Below, piece after piece: positions 1 through 7,994 of a stretch of DNA of 60,695 nucleotides. Each line of letters begins with the position of its first letter. Within the stretch, counting starts at the first letter, position 1. Origin of the DNA: Candidatus Solincola quzhuomuensis. GTDB taxonomy: Bacteria > Actinomycetota > Geothermincolia > Geothermincolales > RBG-13-55-18. A model generated the notes under the pieces. That model had not been told where the DNA came from. It searched no databases and was given only the letters and a program-made list of their open reading frames with translations. The position numbers were made by a program, and so were the translations under genes. The stretch lies in the NCBI GenBank assembly GCA_015711855.1, contig JACVJF010000004.1, forward strand, positions 1-60,695. Reading direction: 5' to 3'.

Positions 1-1
1 C

Positions 2-805
2 GATTTCATAGTCAGGATAAGGGAGGATCTGGTGGATAGGGTGTCCGCCGTAGCCCGGGTCTTCGGGTACGGCGAGGTATTGCTGGAAACGGCGGAGGAT
101 GAGCCGTATCCTTGGCGCCGCTTGATGGTGAGGCACCCCTATTCCGTTCCCCTGTGGAAGGCCGACCTCCTGGGGACCGTGGAGGCCTTCGAGGGGGTGG
201 ACATGTGGATAGAGGGTGAGGAGGTGCAGGAGAGCGTCCACCGATTGCGCGTCTTTCCGGCCGAGCATCCTGTGGATTTAAAAGGCAGGCTGAAACGGAG
301 GAAGAGATACGATTTCCGGGCGGGGGACATCGAGCATGAGAGGTGTTCCTCCTGCGGTATTCCCACCGTTGTCTCCTCCTATCGATGGGATATGGAGCGC
401 GGGATCATCACCGCTTCGGACACCGGGAGAAGGGTGGCCTTCTTCGGCCCGCTGGCACTGGATGCGGTCTTCGACTATCTAGCCGCGGAACACGGGCAGA
501 AACTCTCCCGGGCCGTGGTGGAGGCGCACCGGCTTTTCATCCGTGAGATGGTGGATGCCGATCTGGTCTCCAAGATAAACTCCATGCTCAAGATGCATCT
601 TGCGCGCAGGGGCCTGGGCTATCTGGAGTCCTTAAGAGCTGATAGGAAGAAATTGGAATTGAATGTTTATAATGCCTGCCTGGAGCTCTTCATGGTGGGC
701 ATGACCCAAGCCTTCTTCGAGATCGCCACCGGGAACGAGAGGACCGTGGCGGAGTGGGAACTCGACGACCGGGGGAACCTCTCCATATCCATAAGTGCCG
801 CCTGA
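2..805 (+). CDS. unrecognised protein, 5'-truncated by window edge
   Basis: The reading frame is open to the left edge of the window: the codons before the GTG at 32 read on as DFIVRIREDL, in keeping with the protein that follows, so the true start probably lies outside. About 268 residues are visible. I do not recognise the family. A CSSCGIP motif near the middle could bind a metal as part of a CxxC pair. The C-terminal half is predicted helical and ends in an acidic stretch. There is no signal peptide or membrane segment in the visible part. The next gene starts about 200 bases downstream on the same strand and is a transporter, which gives no functional hint. Confidence 0.7.
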   Translation, partial: DFIVRIREDLVDRVSAVARVFGYGEVLLETAEDEPYPWRRLMVRHPYSVPLWKADLLGTVEAFEGVDMWIEGEEVQESVHRLRVFPAEHPVDLKGRLKRRKRYDFRAGDIEHERCSSCGIPTVVSSYRWDMERGIITASDTGRRVAFFGPLALDAVFDYLAAEHGQKLSRAVVEAHRLFIREMVDADLVSKINSMLKMHLARRGLGYLESLRADRKKLELNVYNACLELFMVGMTQAFFEIATGNERTVAEWELDDRGNLSISISAA

Positions 806-1008
806 TCCGCGGATGCCGAGGGCATGCGCCCGCATTCCCCATCCCCCTCCCGGCGATAGCCCGCGTTCCGACGTCCGGCCGGAAAACGTCATCTGATGAT
901 AGGCAGGGAATTAAGGATGAGCGTTCTGTTATCATGGGGCGGGCAAGGATCCTTCTCCGGAAAGAACGGGGGCACGGCCCGGGGCGGACTTGGAACGGTA
1001 TCCGGCCG

Positions 1009-1935
1009 ATGGACGGCAGGGGGAGACGAGGTTTGGAAAGGGAAGAGGAAAGGGAGAAAGCCGGTCTGGACTACATCCTCATAGCCGGTGCCGCCATCCT
1101 TTGGGGCTCGGTGGGGGTGTTCCTGCGCTGGGTGGAGCTGCCGGGCAAAGAGCACTTCGTGGTCTTCATCCGCTCGGTCATGGGTGCGGCTTTCCTGGCG
1201 GGTTTGATCACCGCACGAGGCAAGCGGGACGAGCTCTATCCCGGCAAACACCCCTTGCTGCTCTTGGGCAGCGGGGTACTGCTAGCCCTGCACTGGGTCC
1301 TCTTTCTGAAGGCCCTCAACAACCTGCCCATCGGGGACGCCGAGTTCATCACCTACTTGGCCCCTGTCCTGGTGGCCCTTCTTTCCCCCGTGATCCTCAA
1401 GGAAGGGCTGGAGGGGACGACCCTTCTAGCTTTGGGCTTAGCCCTGGCAGGGATGGCCCTCATCTCCCTGACCGGGCAGGAAGGGGGGACGGGATCCACG
1501 ACGGCGGGCATCGTCTTCGCCCTCTCGGCGGCGGTCTCCTACGCCCTTCTGCTCTTCATCCTCAAATATTTAAGGGAGGACACCCCCACCCTTACGGTCA
1601 GCTTTTATCAGCTGGCGGTGAACGCCCTGGTCCTTTCTCCCTTCTGCGCTTTCAGGGACTTCTCCGTTTCCGCACGGGGATGGGCCTCTCTCGCCGTCCT
1701 GGGTATGTTGCATACCGGTCTGGCGGGGGTGGTCTACGTGTATGCGGTGAAGAGGGTGAAGGCTCAGCACGTGGGGATCATCGCTTATCTGGAACCGGCC
1801 AGCGCCATGCTCTTCGGGTTTCTCTTCCTCGAGGAGATCGTGGGCTGGCAGGACCTGCTCGGAGGGTTTCTTATCGTCGCCGCCGGGGCCATGGTCATCC
1901 GTCGCGCCTGGGAGAGACCCCGGCCCTCCGTTTAG
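1009..1935 (+). CDS. EamA/DMT-family transporter
   Basis: Multipass inner-membrane protein of about 308 residues with roughly ten hydrophobic segments arranged as two EamA repeats; the second begins near STTAGIVFALSAAVSYALLL. DMT-superfamily EamA proteins export or import small metabolites such as amino acids, but the substrate cannot be read from sequence. The open frame extends upstream to 754, but that part is Arg/Pro-rich and not membrane-like. ATG at 1009 is chosen; a TTG at 1033 behind the purine-rich stretch at 1019-1026 is a good alternative. The stop codon overlaps that of the convergent biotin carboxylase gene by three bases (TAG at 1933-1935 against the minus-strand TAA at 1932-1934), so no terminator separates them. 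Confidence 0.85.
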   Translation: MDGRGRRGLEREEEREKAGLDYILIAGAAILWGSVGVFLRWVELPGKEHFVVFIRSVMGAAFLAGLITARGKRDELYPGKHPLLLLGSGVLLALHWVLFLKALNNLPIGDAEFITYLAPVLVALLSPVILKEGLEGTTLLALGLALAGMALISLTGQEGGTGSTTAGIVFALSAAVSYALLLFILKYLREDTPTLTVSFYQLAVNALVLSPFCAFRDFSVSARGWASLAVLGMLHTGLAGVVYVYAVKRVKAQHVGIIAYLEPASAMLFGFLFLEEIVGWQDLLGGFLIVAAGAMVIRRAWERPRPSV

Positions 1936-3272
1936 AACATCTCCTGCTCCACCCACCGGGTGTGATACCTGCCCGCGATAAAATCCGGGTTGGAAAGCAA
2001 GCGCAGGTGGAAGGGGATCAGGGTGGACACCCCCTCGATCTCGAATTCCAGAAGGGCCTGGCGGAGGATGCGGAGCGCCTCCTCCCGATGGCTTCCGTGG
2101 ACGATGAGTTTGGCCAACAGCGAGTCGTAGTTGGGGGATACGTGGTATCCCTGGTAGCAGTGGGTGTCCACGCGGACGTGGGGCCCGCCCGGCGGAGACC
2201 ACTTCTCGATGATCCCGGGGGTGGGCAGGAAATCTCGGTGGTAGTCCTCGGCGTTGATGCGGCATTCGATGGCGTGGCCGTTTACGCCGATGTCCTCCTG
2301 GCGCAGGGTGGTGGGTTCGCCCATGGCGTTGCGTATCTGCTCCACGACCAGATCGACCCCGGTTATCATCTCCGTGACCGGGTGTTCCACCTGGATGCGG
2401 GCGTTGAACTCCATGAAGTAAAAATTGCCCTCCTCGTCCAGCAGGAACTCCATGGTCCCCGCGGAATCGTACCCTATGCTCTTCGCTCCCCGCACGGCCG
2501 CTTCCCCCATGCGCCGGCGCAACTCCGCATCGACGGCCGGTGACGGCGCTTCCTCCACCAGTTTCTGGTTCCTTCTCTGGATGGAGCATTCCCTTTCGTT
2601 CAGATGGACAACGTTCCCGTGGCGGTCCCCCAGGACTTGGATCTCCACGTGGCGGGCCCGGCGCAGGAATTTCTCCAGGTAGATCTCCTCGGATCCGAAG
2701 GCATGCCTGGCCTCCGCCTTGACCAGAGGCAAGGCCTTGACCAGCTCCTGGCGGTCGTGGACCACGCGCATGCCCTTCCCGCCCCCGCCCAAAGAGGCCT
2801 TGATGAGGACGGGGTAACCCAGTTCGTCGGCGACCTTGAGGGCGGTGGACTCGTCCAGGTCGGCGGAAGTGAGACCCGGCAGCACGGGCACCCCCGCTTC
2901 GGCCATGGTCTCCCGAGCCCGGGCCTTGTGGCCCATGAGGGCCAGGGCCTCCGGGGAGGGCCCGATGAAGACCAAGTCGTTCTCCAAGCAAGCCCGCGCG
3001 AACTCCTCGTTTTCCGCCAGGAAGCCGTAACCCGGGTGGACGGCGTCGGCCCCGCTGATCTCCGCGGCGCCGATGATGTTCCGGATGTTCAGGTAGGACT
3101 CGCCGCTGGCGGCCGGACCTACGCAGACCGCTTGGTCCACGTATTTTAGGTGGGCCGCGTCGACGTCTGCCTGGGAGTAGACGCCCACCGTCTCCAAGCC
3201 CAGGAGCTTGCAGGCCCGCAAAATGCGCAGGGCTATCTCGCCGCGGTTGGCGATGAGCACACGCTTGAACAA
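1932..3272 (-). CDS. biotin carboxylase subunit (pyruvate carboxylase subunit A / AccC type)
   Basis: 446 residues, the normal length for a free-standing biotin carboxylase, which uses ATP and bicarbonate to carboxylate biotin on a carrier domain. The order is the usual one: N-terminal Rossmann-like domain (FKRVLIANRGEIALRIL), ATP-grasp domain with the glycine-rich loop GGGGKGM near residue 165, then the FMEFNARIQVEHPVTE active-site segment near 290 and the biotin-carboxylase C-terminal domain. It has no biotinyl lysine of its own; the carrier is at the end of the neighbouring 3277-5115 product. The start is a TTG only four bases after the stop of that gene, with a GGAGGG ribosome site overlapping the stop, so the two are translationally coupled. 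The pair most resembles two-subunit pyruvate carboxylase; acetyl- or propionyl-CoA carboxylase use is less likely because the partner is a pyruvate-type carboxyltransferase. Confidence 0.92.
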   Translation of the reverse strand: MFKRVLIANRGEIALRILRACKLLGLETVGVYSQADVDAAHLKYVDQAVCVGPAASGESYLNIRNIIGAAEISGADAVHPGYGFLAENEEFARACLENDLVFIGPSPEALALMGHKARARETMAEAGVPVLPGLTSADLDESTALKVADELGYPVLIKASLGGGGKGMRVVHDRQELVKALPLVKAEARHAFGSEEIYLEKFLRRARHVEIQVLGDRHGNVVHLNERECSIQRRNQKLVEEAPSPAVDAELRRRMGEAAVRGAKSIGYDSAGTMEFLLDEEGNFYFMEFNARIQVEHPVTEMITGVDLVVEQIRNAMGEPTTLRQEDIGVNGHAIECRINAEDYHRDFLPTPGIIEKWSPPGGPHVRVDTHCYQGYHVSPNYDSLLAKLIVHGSHREEALRILRQALLEFEIEGVSTLIPFHLRLLSNPDFIAGRYHTRWVEQEMF

Positions 3273-3276
3273 GTCC

Positions 3277-5115
3277 CTACCCTCCCGAGGGCTCTATCTC
3301 CATGATCACTTCGTCGTACTCCACGCCCTTGCCGTGTTCGGCCAGGATGCGCTTCACCCGGCCGTTCACCGGGGAGGGTATCTCGTTGAAGAGCTTCATG
3401 ACCTCGATGAGGCAGAGGGTTTGCCCTTCCCGGACCTCATCTCCCTCCTCCACGAAGGGGGGTGCGCCGGGGGAGGGGGTGCGGTAGAAGGTGCCCACCA
3501 TGGGGGACCTCACCTGCACCAGCCCCAATTCCTCCTTTTCCAGTTGGGCTACCGGCGCTCGCCGAGAGGGGGTCGAGGCCGTTTCCGCTTTTAAGGCTTG
3601 GCTCCCCAGGCTTATGGTCACGGAAAGGTTTTGCAGGGCCCTGCTCACCCCCTCGCTGACCACGTTGGCCAGCCTCTCCGAGAGTTCCTCCAGGTAGGTA
3701 CCGTCCAGCATGGCCCGTTCCCGCCTCTCCATAGCCTTCTGCGGGGGCTCCTCTTCTTCGTCGATCACGGGGTTCTTCCTCCACTGGAAGAACTTGAGGG
3801 CCACATCCGGGAAGATGGCGTAAGATATGTAGTCTTCTTCCTTCTCCACCAAGGAGGGATCCAGCTCCTTCTTGGCCTTGGGGAGTTCCGGCTCCAGGAG
3901 GTCCGCGGGACGGCAGGTGATAGGCTTTTCTCCCTTGAGCGCCTTCTCCATGAGCTCCTCGCTTATGGGCCCGGCCGGCTTGCCGTAATAGCCTTTTACG
4001 TAGTTCACGATCTCGCGAGGGATGATCTTGTACCTCTCTCCGAGAAGCACGTTGAAGACCGCTTGTGTGCCCACCAACTGGCTGGTGGGGGTGACCAGCG
4101 GAGGATAGCCCATGTCCTTCCTCACCCTGGGAATCTCTTCCAGGACCTCCTCCATCCGGTCCAAGGCGTTCTGTTGCTCCAGCTGGGCTATGAGGTTGGT
4201 GGCCATTCCCCCGGGTATTTGGTGGGAGATCACCGTGATGTCGATGAGGGGCTGTTCGGCGCCCATGAGCTTGCGCTTCTTGGACACCACCTCGAAATAT
4301 TCCGACACGTCGCGGATGGCCTCGAAGTCCAGGTCCAGCTCGTATTCTGTGTCCTTGAAGGAGGCCACCAGGGTCTCGATGGCCGGTTGGCTGGTGTAGA
4401 GGGCGAGAGGGGCCGCCGCACAATCCACGATGTCCGCGCCCGCTTCGATGGCCTTCAGATAGGAGGTGGTGGCCATCCCCGTGGAGGCGTGGGAATGGAG
4501 TTGTATGGGCACCTCCACCGCTTCCTTGAGTCGCTTGACCAACTCGTAGGCCACATAGGGGGCGAGGATCCCGGACATGTCCTTGATGCAGATGGAGTCG
4601 GCGCCCATATCCACCAGGGTCTTGGCCGTCTCCACGTACCCCTCGATGGTGTGCACCGGGCTGATCGTATAACAGATGGTGCCTTGGGCGTGGGCGCCCT
4701 CGCGCTTGGTGACCTCTATGGACTTCTGCATGTTGCGCACGTCGTTGAGGGCGTCGAAGATGCGGATGATGTCGATCCCCCCGGCCACCGCCCTCTTGAT
4801 GAACTCCTCCACCAGGTCGTCGGCGAAGTTGCGGTAGGCCACCAGGTTCTGTCCGCGCAGGAGCATCTGGAGCTTGGTGCGCTTGAACCTCTCCCGGATG
4901 CGGTAGAGACGGTCCCAGGGGTCTTCGTGGAGGTATCTCATACAGACGTCGAAGGTCGCCCCACCCCAGACCTCCACGGAATGGTAACCCACCTCGTCGA
5001 TGCGTTCGGCGATGGGAAGTATGTCCGTTAGATGCATGCGGGTAGCCCACAATGATTGATGGGCGTCCCGAAGCGTGGTGTCGGTTATCCTCACCCGCTT
5101 TTTCTTCCTTTCCAT
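3277..5115 (-). CDS. pyruvate/oxaloacetate carboxyltransferase with C-terminal biotin carrier domain (PycB type)
   Basis: 612 residues. The N-terminal HMGL-like TIM barrel has the family signature DTTLRDAHQS (about 12-21) followed by LWATRM, and the IKDMSG segment carrying the metal/carbamyl-lysine region. A conserved carboxyltransferase domain follows, then a flexible linker, then a biotinyl domain with EVMKLFNE, where Lys574 is the expected biotinylation site. The reaction would be carboxyl transfer between biotin and pyruvate/oxaloacetate; related 5S transcarboxylase and oxaloacetate decarboxylase alpha proteins share the fold, but no membrane beta subunit or 12S subunit is nearby. ATG at 5115 is preferred because AAGGGG lies five bases ahead; an in-frame GTG at 5121 would overlap that site. 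The gene is first in a two-gene operon with biotin carboxylase. In this context it could replenish oxaloacetate and hence fumarate. Confidence 0.9.
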   Translation of the reverse strand: MERKKKRVRITDTTLRDAHQSLWATRMHLTDILPIAERIDEVGYHSVEVWGGATFDVCMRYLHEDPWDRLYRIRERFKRTKLQMLLRGQNLVAYRNFADDLVEEFIKRAVAGGIDIIRIFDALNDVRNMQKSIEVTKREGAHAQGTICYTISPVHTIEGYVETAKTLVDMGADSICIKDMSGILAPYVAYELVKRLKEAVEVPIQLHSHASTGMATTSYLKAIEAGADIVDCAAAPLALYTSQPAIETLVASFKDTEYELDLDFEAIRDVSEYFEVVSKKRKLMGAEQPLIDITVISHQIPGGMATNLIAQLEQQNALDRMEEVLEEIPRVRKDMGYPPLVTPTSQLVGTQAVFNVLLGERYKIIPREIVNYVKGYYGKPAGPISEELMEKALKGEKPITCRPADLLEPELPKAKKELDPSLVEKEEDYISYAIFPDVALKFFQWRKNPVIDEEEEPPQKAMERRERAMLDGTYLEELSERLANVVSEGVSRALQNLSVTISLGSQALKAETASTPSRRAPVAQLEKEELGLVQVRSPMVGTFYRTPSPGAPPFVEEGDEVREGQTLCLIEVMKLFNEIPSPVNGRVKRILAEHGKGVEYDEVIMEIEPSGG

Positions 5116-5423
5116 GCTCACCCCTTAAACGGAATCGGATTTCGGTTACATTCTAACTTTTTTCCAGCCCCGTGCCCACCGGCGTATACCTGCGGTTCCT
5201 CGGTTTTCGGCTCTGACCGGCGAAGATATCGAAAAACCGCATTACCGTCCTTCTCGGGCCGCTTGCCCACCGGCATCCTTGGTTACCTGGTCCAGACTGG
5301 AGGACGGACCTTGAGTTCCATCCTGGTTTCTCGATCCTTTAACCCGAGTGCTCCGTGGCCTCGGCAGGCTACTTCCGCCCTCGTCTCAAGGCCTCTAGAA
5401 AGGCTTCGCCGCAACCCCCACCT
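5116..5423. other. intergenic region upstream of the carboxylase operon
   Basis: 308 bases with no convincing gene. The first 50 bases next to the carboxyltransferase start are AT-rich (around 5140-5165) and probably hold its promoter; the rest is GC-rich and unstructured to my eye. GTTACATTCTAAC at about 5146-5158 vaguely resembles the GTTCAC-N6-TAAAGT element described elsewhere, but the match is too poor to count as a site. Confidence 0.4.
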
Positions 5424-6023
5424 TCAGGCGTTTCGCAGTCCTTTGGGGACGAGGGGGGCGAATGCCGCCGCCGCTGCGGCCTTGGCTAGGTCGACCAGGA
5501 TGAAGGGTTTAACCCCCAGTCTCCAAGCTAACGCGGCATTCTTCCCCTGCATGGAGAGCCACGTCCCGAGCCAGGTGGCCCCACAGGCGTATACGGCTGC
5601 CAGTCCGGCCAGGCAAGCCAGCGGCACGGAGAGCTTCCCCGGGAGACGCCGCCACCCTCGACCCGATAGGTTTCTCGAGATCCAGCCCGTGCAGCCCGCC
5701 GCCAAAATGAAGCCCCAGAGATACCCGCCCGTGGGGCCGAAAAGCACCAGAGGACCGGCGTGAGGAGGGGCGGCGAAGAAGGGAGCGCCACAGAATCCCA
5801 TGAGAAGGTAGACGGCTTGGCTGACCATTCCCCAAAAAGGCCCGAGCACTAGACCGGATAGGATGACGAAAAATAGCTGCATGGTCACCGGGACCGGGGA
5901 GAGGGGGATTCTGATCATGGCGCCTAGACCGGTGAGGGCGGCGAAGAGCACCGCCGTGGCGATCACCTCCGCGTCAATGGAGGAGGCTTTCGCCGGAACG
6001 CGTTTGGTCGATGAGATTTGCAT
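5424..6023 (-). CDS. bioY: BioY-family biotin transporter
   Basis: 199 residues with about six hydrophobic segments. The N-terminal MIRIPLSPVPVTMQLFFVILSGLVLGP stretch and the downstream GPTGGYLWGF segment are typical of BioY, the substrate-binding component of energy-coupling-factor biotin uptake. No ATPase or T component is encoded nearby, so it either works alone or uses shared ECF modules elsewhere. It is divergent from the biotin ligase and next to the biotin-dependent carboxylase operon, which makes a biotin-use cluster. A GGAAGGAG ribosome site lies just ahead of the ATG. A TTGACA -35 box lies upstream at 6073-6078 (minus strand). Confidence 0.92.
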   Translation of the reverse strand: MQISSTKRVPAKASSIDAEVIATAVLFAALTGLGAMIRIPLSPVPVTMQLFFVILSGLVLGPFWGMVSQAVYLLMGFCGAPFFAAPPHAGPLVLFGPTGGYLWGFILAAGCTGWISRNLSGRGWRRLPGKLSVPLACLAGLAAVYACGATWLGTWLSMQGKNAALAWRLGVKPFILVDLAKAAAAAAFAPLVPKGLRNA

Positions 6024-6045
6024 GGGTTTTCTCCTTCCGGGTTTG

Positions 6046-6078
6046 TTATATTCTTAAGGAAAAAGGTGGTCATGTCAA
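6046..6078 (-). promoter_or_regulatory. bioY promoter candidate
   Basis: On the minus strand a perfect TTGACA (-35) sits at 6073-6078. The best -10 candidates downstream are TAAGAA (6051-6056, spacer 16) or AGAATA (6049-6054, spacer 18), inside an AT-rich run. The ribosome site and ATG at 6023 follow. The dyad at 6099-6121 is upstream of this -35. Confidence 0.5.
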
Positions 6079-6095
6079 GGGTTTTTCAGGATATA

Positions 6096-6121
6096 ACTTT
6101 AGAAAAAGTGAACTTTTCTAA
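6096..6121. promoter_or_regulatory. bioY/birA intergenic operator candidate (dyad plus shared element, site A)
   Basis: Plus strand 6099-6121 is a perfect inverted repeat TTAGAAAA-N7-TTTTCTAA. Read on the minus strand, 6113-6096 is GTTCAC-TTTTTC-TAAAGT, the same 18-base element (same spacing) seen at 23318-23335 and, with small changes, at 13608-13625 and twice at 16845-16886. The biotin ligase encoded next door lacks a DNA-binding domain, so another regulator must bind here if this is an operator. Confidence 0.55.
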
Positions 6122-6157
6122 GGGCCGTTTCCAGCTTCCGTGAAAGGCGGCCGAAAG

Positions 6158-6925
6158 ATGGGAGCTTGGGATATTAGGGAATACGAGGTTCTGGATTCCA
6201 CCAACCTGGAGGCCCGTCGCCTACTCCTCGCCGGAGCTGGTGAGGGTCTGGTGGTGACCGCGGGACATCAAACCGCCGGGCGGGGAAGGTTGGATAGATG
6301 CTGGCTGGATCAACCGGGAAAAAGCCTGCTGGTCAGCATCGTTTTCGGCGACAGGGGCCTTTTTCTCGTTTCCGCCCTGGTGGGCTTGGCGGCCAGAGGG
6401 GCCATACGCGCCCTCGGAGGTGAGGGTCCCCTCCTGAAGTGGCCCAACGACCTGGTCTACGGAAGGCGGAAAGTGGGGGGGATCCTCAGCGAGGACTTCT
6501 CGGTAGGAGCTCGACGCTTCGTTATCGTGGGGTTGGGGATAAATCTGGGATATCTCCCCGGTGAGCTGCGGATTTCCGGAAAACTGGCCCCCACTTCCGT
6601 CCTAGTGGAAGAAGGGAGGATTTGGAAAAAGGAAGACGTGTTAAGCGTTTTTCTTCGAGAGGTTGAGGCGCGTTCCGTATTGATGGCGCAGGATCTATGG
6701 GCGGAATACGAAAAATGCTTGGCATACGTGGGGGAGACGGTGGAGGTGGAAGATTACGCTTTGTTTAACCGAAACGACTTTCCGAACCGGACTGGCAAGA
6801 AGCAGAGCGGCGGCGTCATCAAGGGGGTGCTCTTGGGGGTGGACGGGGAAGGCAACATGGTCATCCGGACGGAAAGCGGCCTTCATCGCGTGGCTTCCGG
6901 AGACCTGATCCCGCCGCCGGATTGA
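6158..6925 (+). CDS. birA: biotin--[biotin carboxyl-carrier] ligase, monofunctional
   Basis: About 255 residues. It has the biotin-binding loop GRGRLDRCW (41-49), the KWPND motif (94-98) and RRKVGGIL with the catalytic-type lysine at about 105, followed by a small C-terminal SH3-like domain. The enzyme would adenylate biotin and attach it to Lys574 of the 3277-5115 carboxyltransferase. The protein starts directly with the catalytic domain (WDIREYEVLDSTN), so the helix-turn-helix of bifunctional BirA repressors is absent. ATG 6158 is chosen because AAAGGCGG lies seven bases ahead; an in-frame GTG at 6140 is upstream of that site. A short insertion-like stretch (YALFNRNDFPNRTGKKQSGG) in the C-terminal domain is unusual. 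Confidence 0.92.
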   Translation: MGAWDIREYEVLDSTNLEARRLLLAGAGEGLVVTAGHQTAGRGRLDRCWLDQPGKSLLVSIVFGDRGLFLVSALVGLAARGAIRALGGEGPLLKWPNDLVYGRRKVGGILSEDFSVGARRFVIVGLGINLGYLPGELRISGKLAPTSVLVEEGRIWKKEDVLSVFLREVEARSVLMAQDLWAEYEKCLAYVGETVEVEDYALFNRNDFPNRTGKKQSGGVIKGVLLGVDGEGNMVIRTESGLHRVASGDLIPPPD

Positions 6926-6998
6926 ACCGTGGTGGCGCGGTGCGCTTGCCGTTCGCGTTTTAAGCGTTCGGGAGCGTGAGTACAACCGCCCGTGGGCC

Positions 6999-7346
6999 TT
7001 AGGATGAGGGAGAGGACCTTTCCAAGCGGACGATTTGTCGCTTCTTCACACGGATATAATCGTTCAGGGAGTCGAGGTTGAGGCATTGGTTTAGATACGA
7101 GAGGTCCTTGAGCAAGGACCTGGACTGGGCTGTGTCGCCTGAGGAGATGGCCTCCTCCAGTCTACGTGTGATCTCCCGGGCGGTCTCCTCGATCTCATCC
7201 CGCATTTCCTGGCGGTCGCAGATCACCGGGTTACCGCAACGGGGGCATTCCCGGAAGACGAGCGGTCCGCAACACATGACGTTGCCGATGTGCCGGAACT
7301 CGTCGCCCTCACCCCGGTAACCGCATCGGTCGCAGGTTACTACCAT
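6999..7346 (-). CDS. zinc-ribbon protein with helical tail, function unknown
   Basis: 115 residues from the ATG at 7346, which has AAGGAG a few bases ahead; a longer frame to 7442 lacks a ribosome site. The N-terminus has a CDRCGY knuckle and then CPRCGNPVIC, enough cysteines for one or two rubredoxin-like zinc or iron sites. The rest is charged and helical. The first residues, MVVTCDRCGY, resemble the two small zinc-ribbon products at 9949-10128 and 10132-10356, which lie inside the glycyl-radical operon, so this could be a third, larger member of the same set. It is on the same strand but about 360 bases downstream of the 51-residue subunit gene, so operon membership is uncertain. Confidence 0.7.
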   Translation of the reverse strand: MVVTCDRCGYRGEGDEFRHIGNVMCCGPLVFRECPRCGNPVICDRQEMRDEIEETAREITRRLEEAISSGDTAQSRSLLKDLSYLNQCLNLDSLNDYIRVKKRQIVRLERSSPSS

Positions 7347-7708
7347 GGCCTTTCTCCTTCCGCCCGCGGGCAAGTCGCCCACCCCGTCGCTCTCCGGGTC
7401 GGTGCCGGGTTCCCGACTCGAATCGAACAACTTTCTCCCCATACCGTCAGGTGAAGGGTGGCGGTAAGCTCCCGTGGGGCGGCTTCCATGATCCGGTCAC
7501 CGAGCCCTCACCGACCGAACCAAATGGGCAATACTTCTTTTCGAAAGGACCGCGTAAGAAATCGCCGGCCCAAGCGAATCATTAAAAGATAGGTGGCGTT
7601 TAAGGTTCCCATCCCTTCGGAGAAAAGGAACGACGCTTTTCAAATAACCGGGCACGGACCACCGTACCTTGTCGGGACGGGCGAGGCGTGCACCGTTCTT
7701 GATCGTTC
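7347..7708. other. intergenic region, no feature recognised
   Basis: 362 bases between the 51-residue subunit gene and the zinc-ribbon gene, both on the minus strand. No conserved-looking frame, strong hairpin or terminator T-run was seen. Confidence 0.3.
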
Positions 7709-7864
7709 TCAGCGCGCCTCGAAGTTCTCGCACTCGGCGTCATCGGCATTGTGCGGCTTGGCCGTGTAATACTCGCTCTTTCCGTCCGACTCGCGCCGCA
7801 CGCAGTCCCCCCGGCTGGGGTCCTCCTCAAGGGGAAAGAACCACTTGCAATCTCCACAACTCAT
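7709..7864 (-). CDS. 51-residue cysteine-rich small subunit, BssC/AssC-like
   Basis: A very short gene: ATG at 7864 behind GGAGGTGGAAC, stop TGA at 7709-7711. The product begins MSCGDCKWFFPLEEDPSRGD and continues CVRRESDGKS, with a fourth cysteine in AECENF near the end. The C-x2-C, C, C arrangement with an aromatic after the first pair and GDC in the middle is that of the small iron-sulfur subunits (gamma type) of benzylsuccinate synthase and related glycyl radical enzymes, which bind one HiPIP-like 4Fe-4S cluster and stabilise the catalytic subunit. It is the last gene of the operon that starts with the glycyl radical enzyme at 13226, 130 bases after the first activase. Assignment rests on motif pattern, size and context. 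Confidence 0.8.
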   Translation of the reverse strand: MSCGDCKWFFPLEEDPSRGDCVRRESDGKSEYYTAKPHNADDAECENFEAR

Positions 7865-7994
7865 GTTCCACCTCCTGCCCGTTTCGACGAAGTCAACCGA
7901 TTAACTCTCTTTTTCCTCCTGCCGCCATCTCGCGATCACACGGTACCGGTGACCGGTAAAGAACCGGCTATGCCGACCCCTATCGACGCGCGGA

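Noticed and set aside
3598-5031. 477-codon open frame on the plus strand across the carboxyltransferase gene
   Set aside because: It is the antisense shadow of a well-recognised protein; the translation has no domain and no ribosome site.
5140-5165. Sixth copy of the GTTCAC-N6-TAAAGT element upstream of the carboxylase operon
   Set aside because: GTTACATTCTAAC only matches after adding gaps; spacing is wrong.
7395-7445. tRNA T-loop-like GTTCGATTC on the minus strand
   Set aside because: No acceptor, D-arm or anticodon stem could be built around it; it falls in GC-rich sequence upstream of the zinc-ribbon start.
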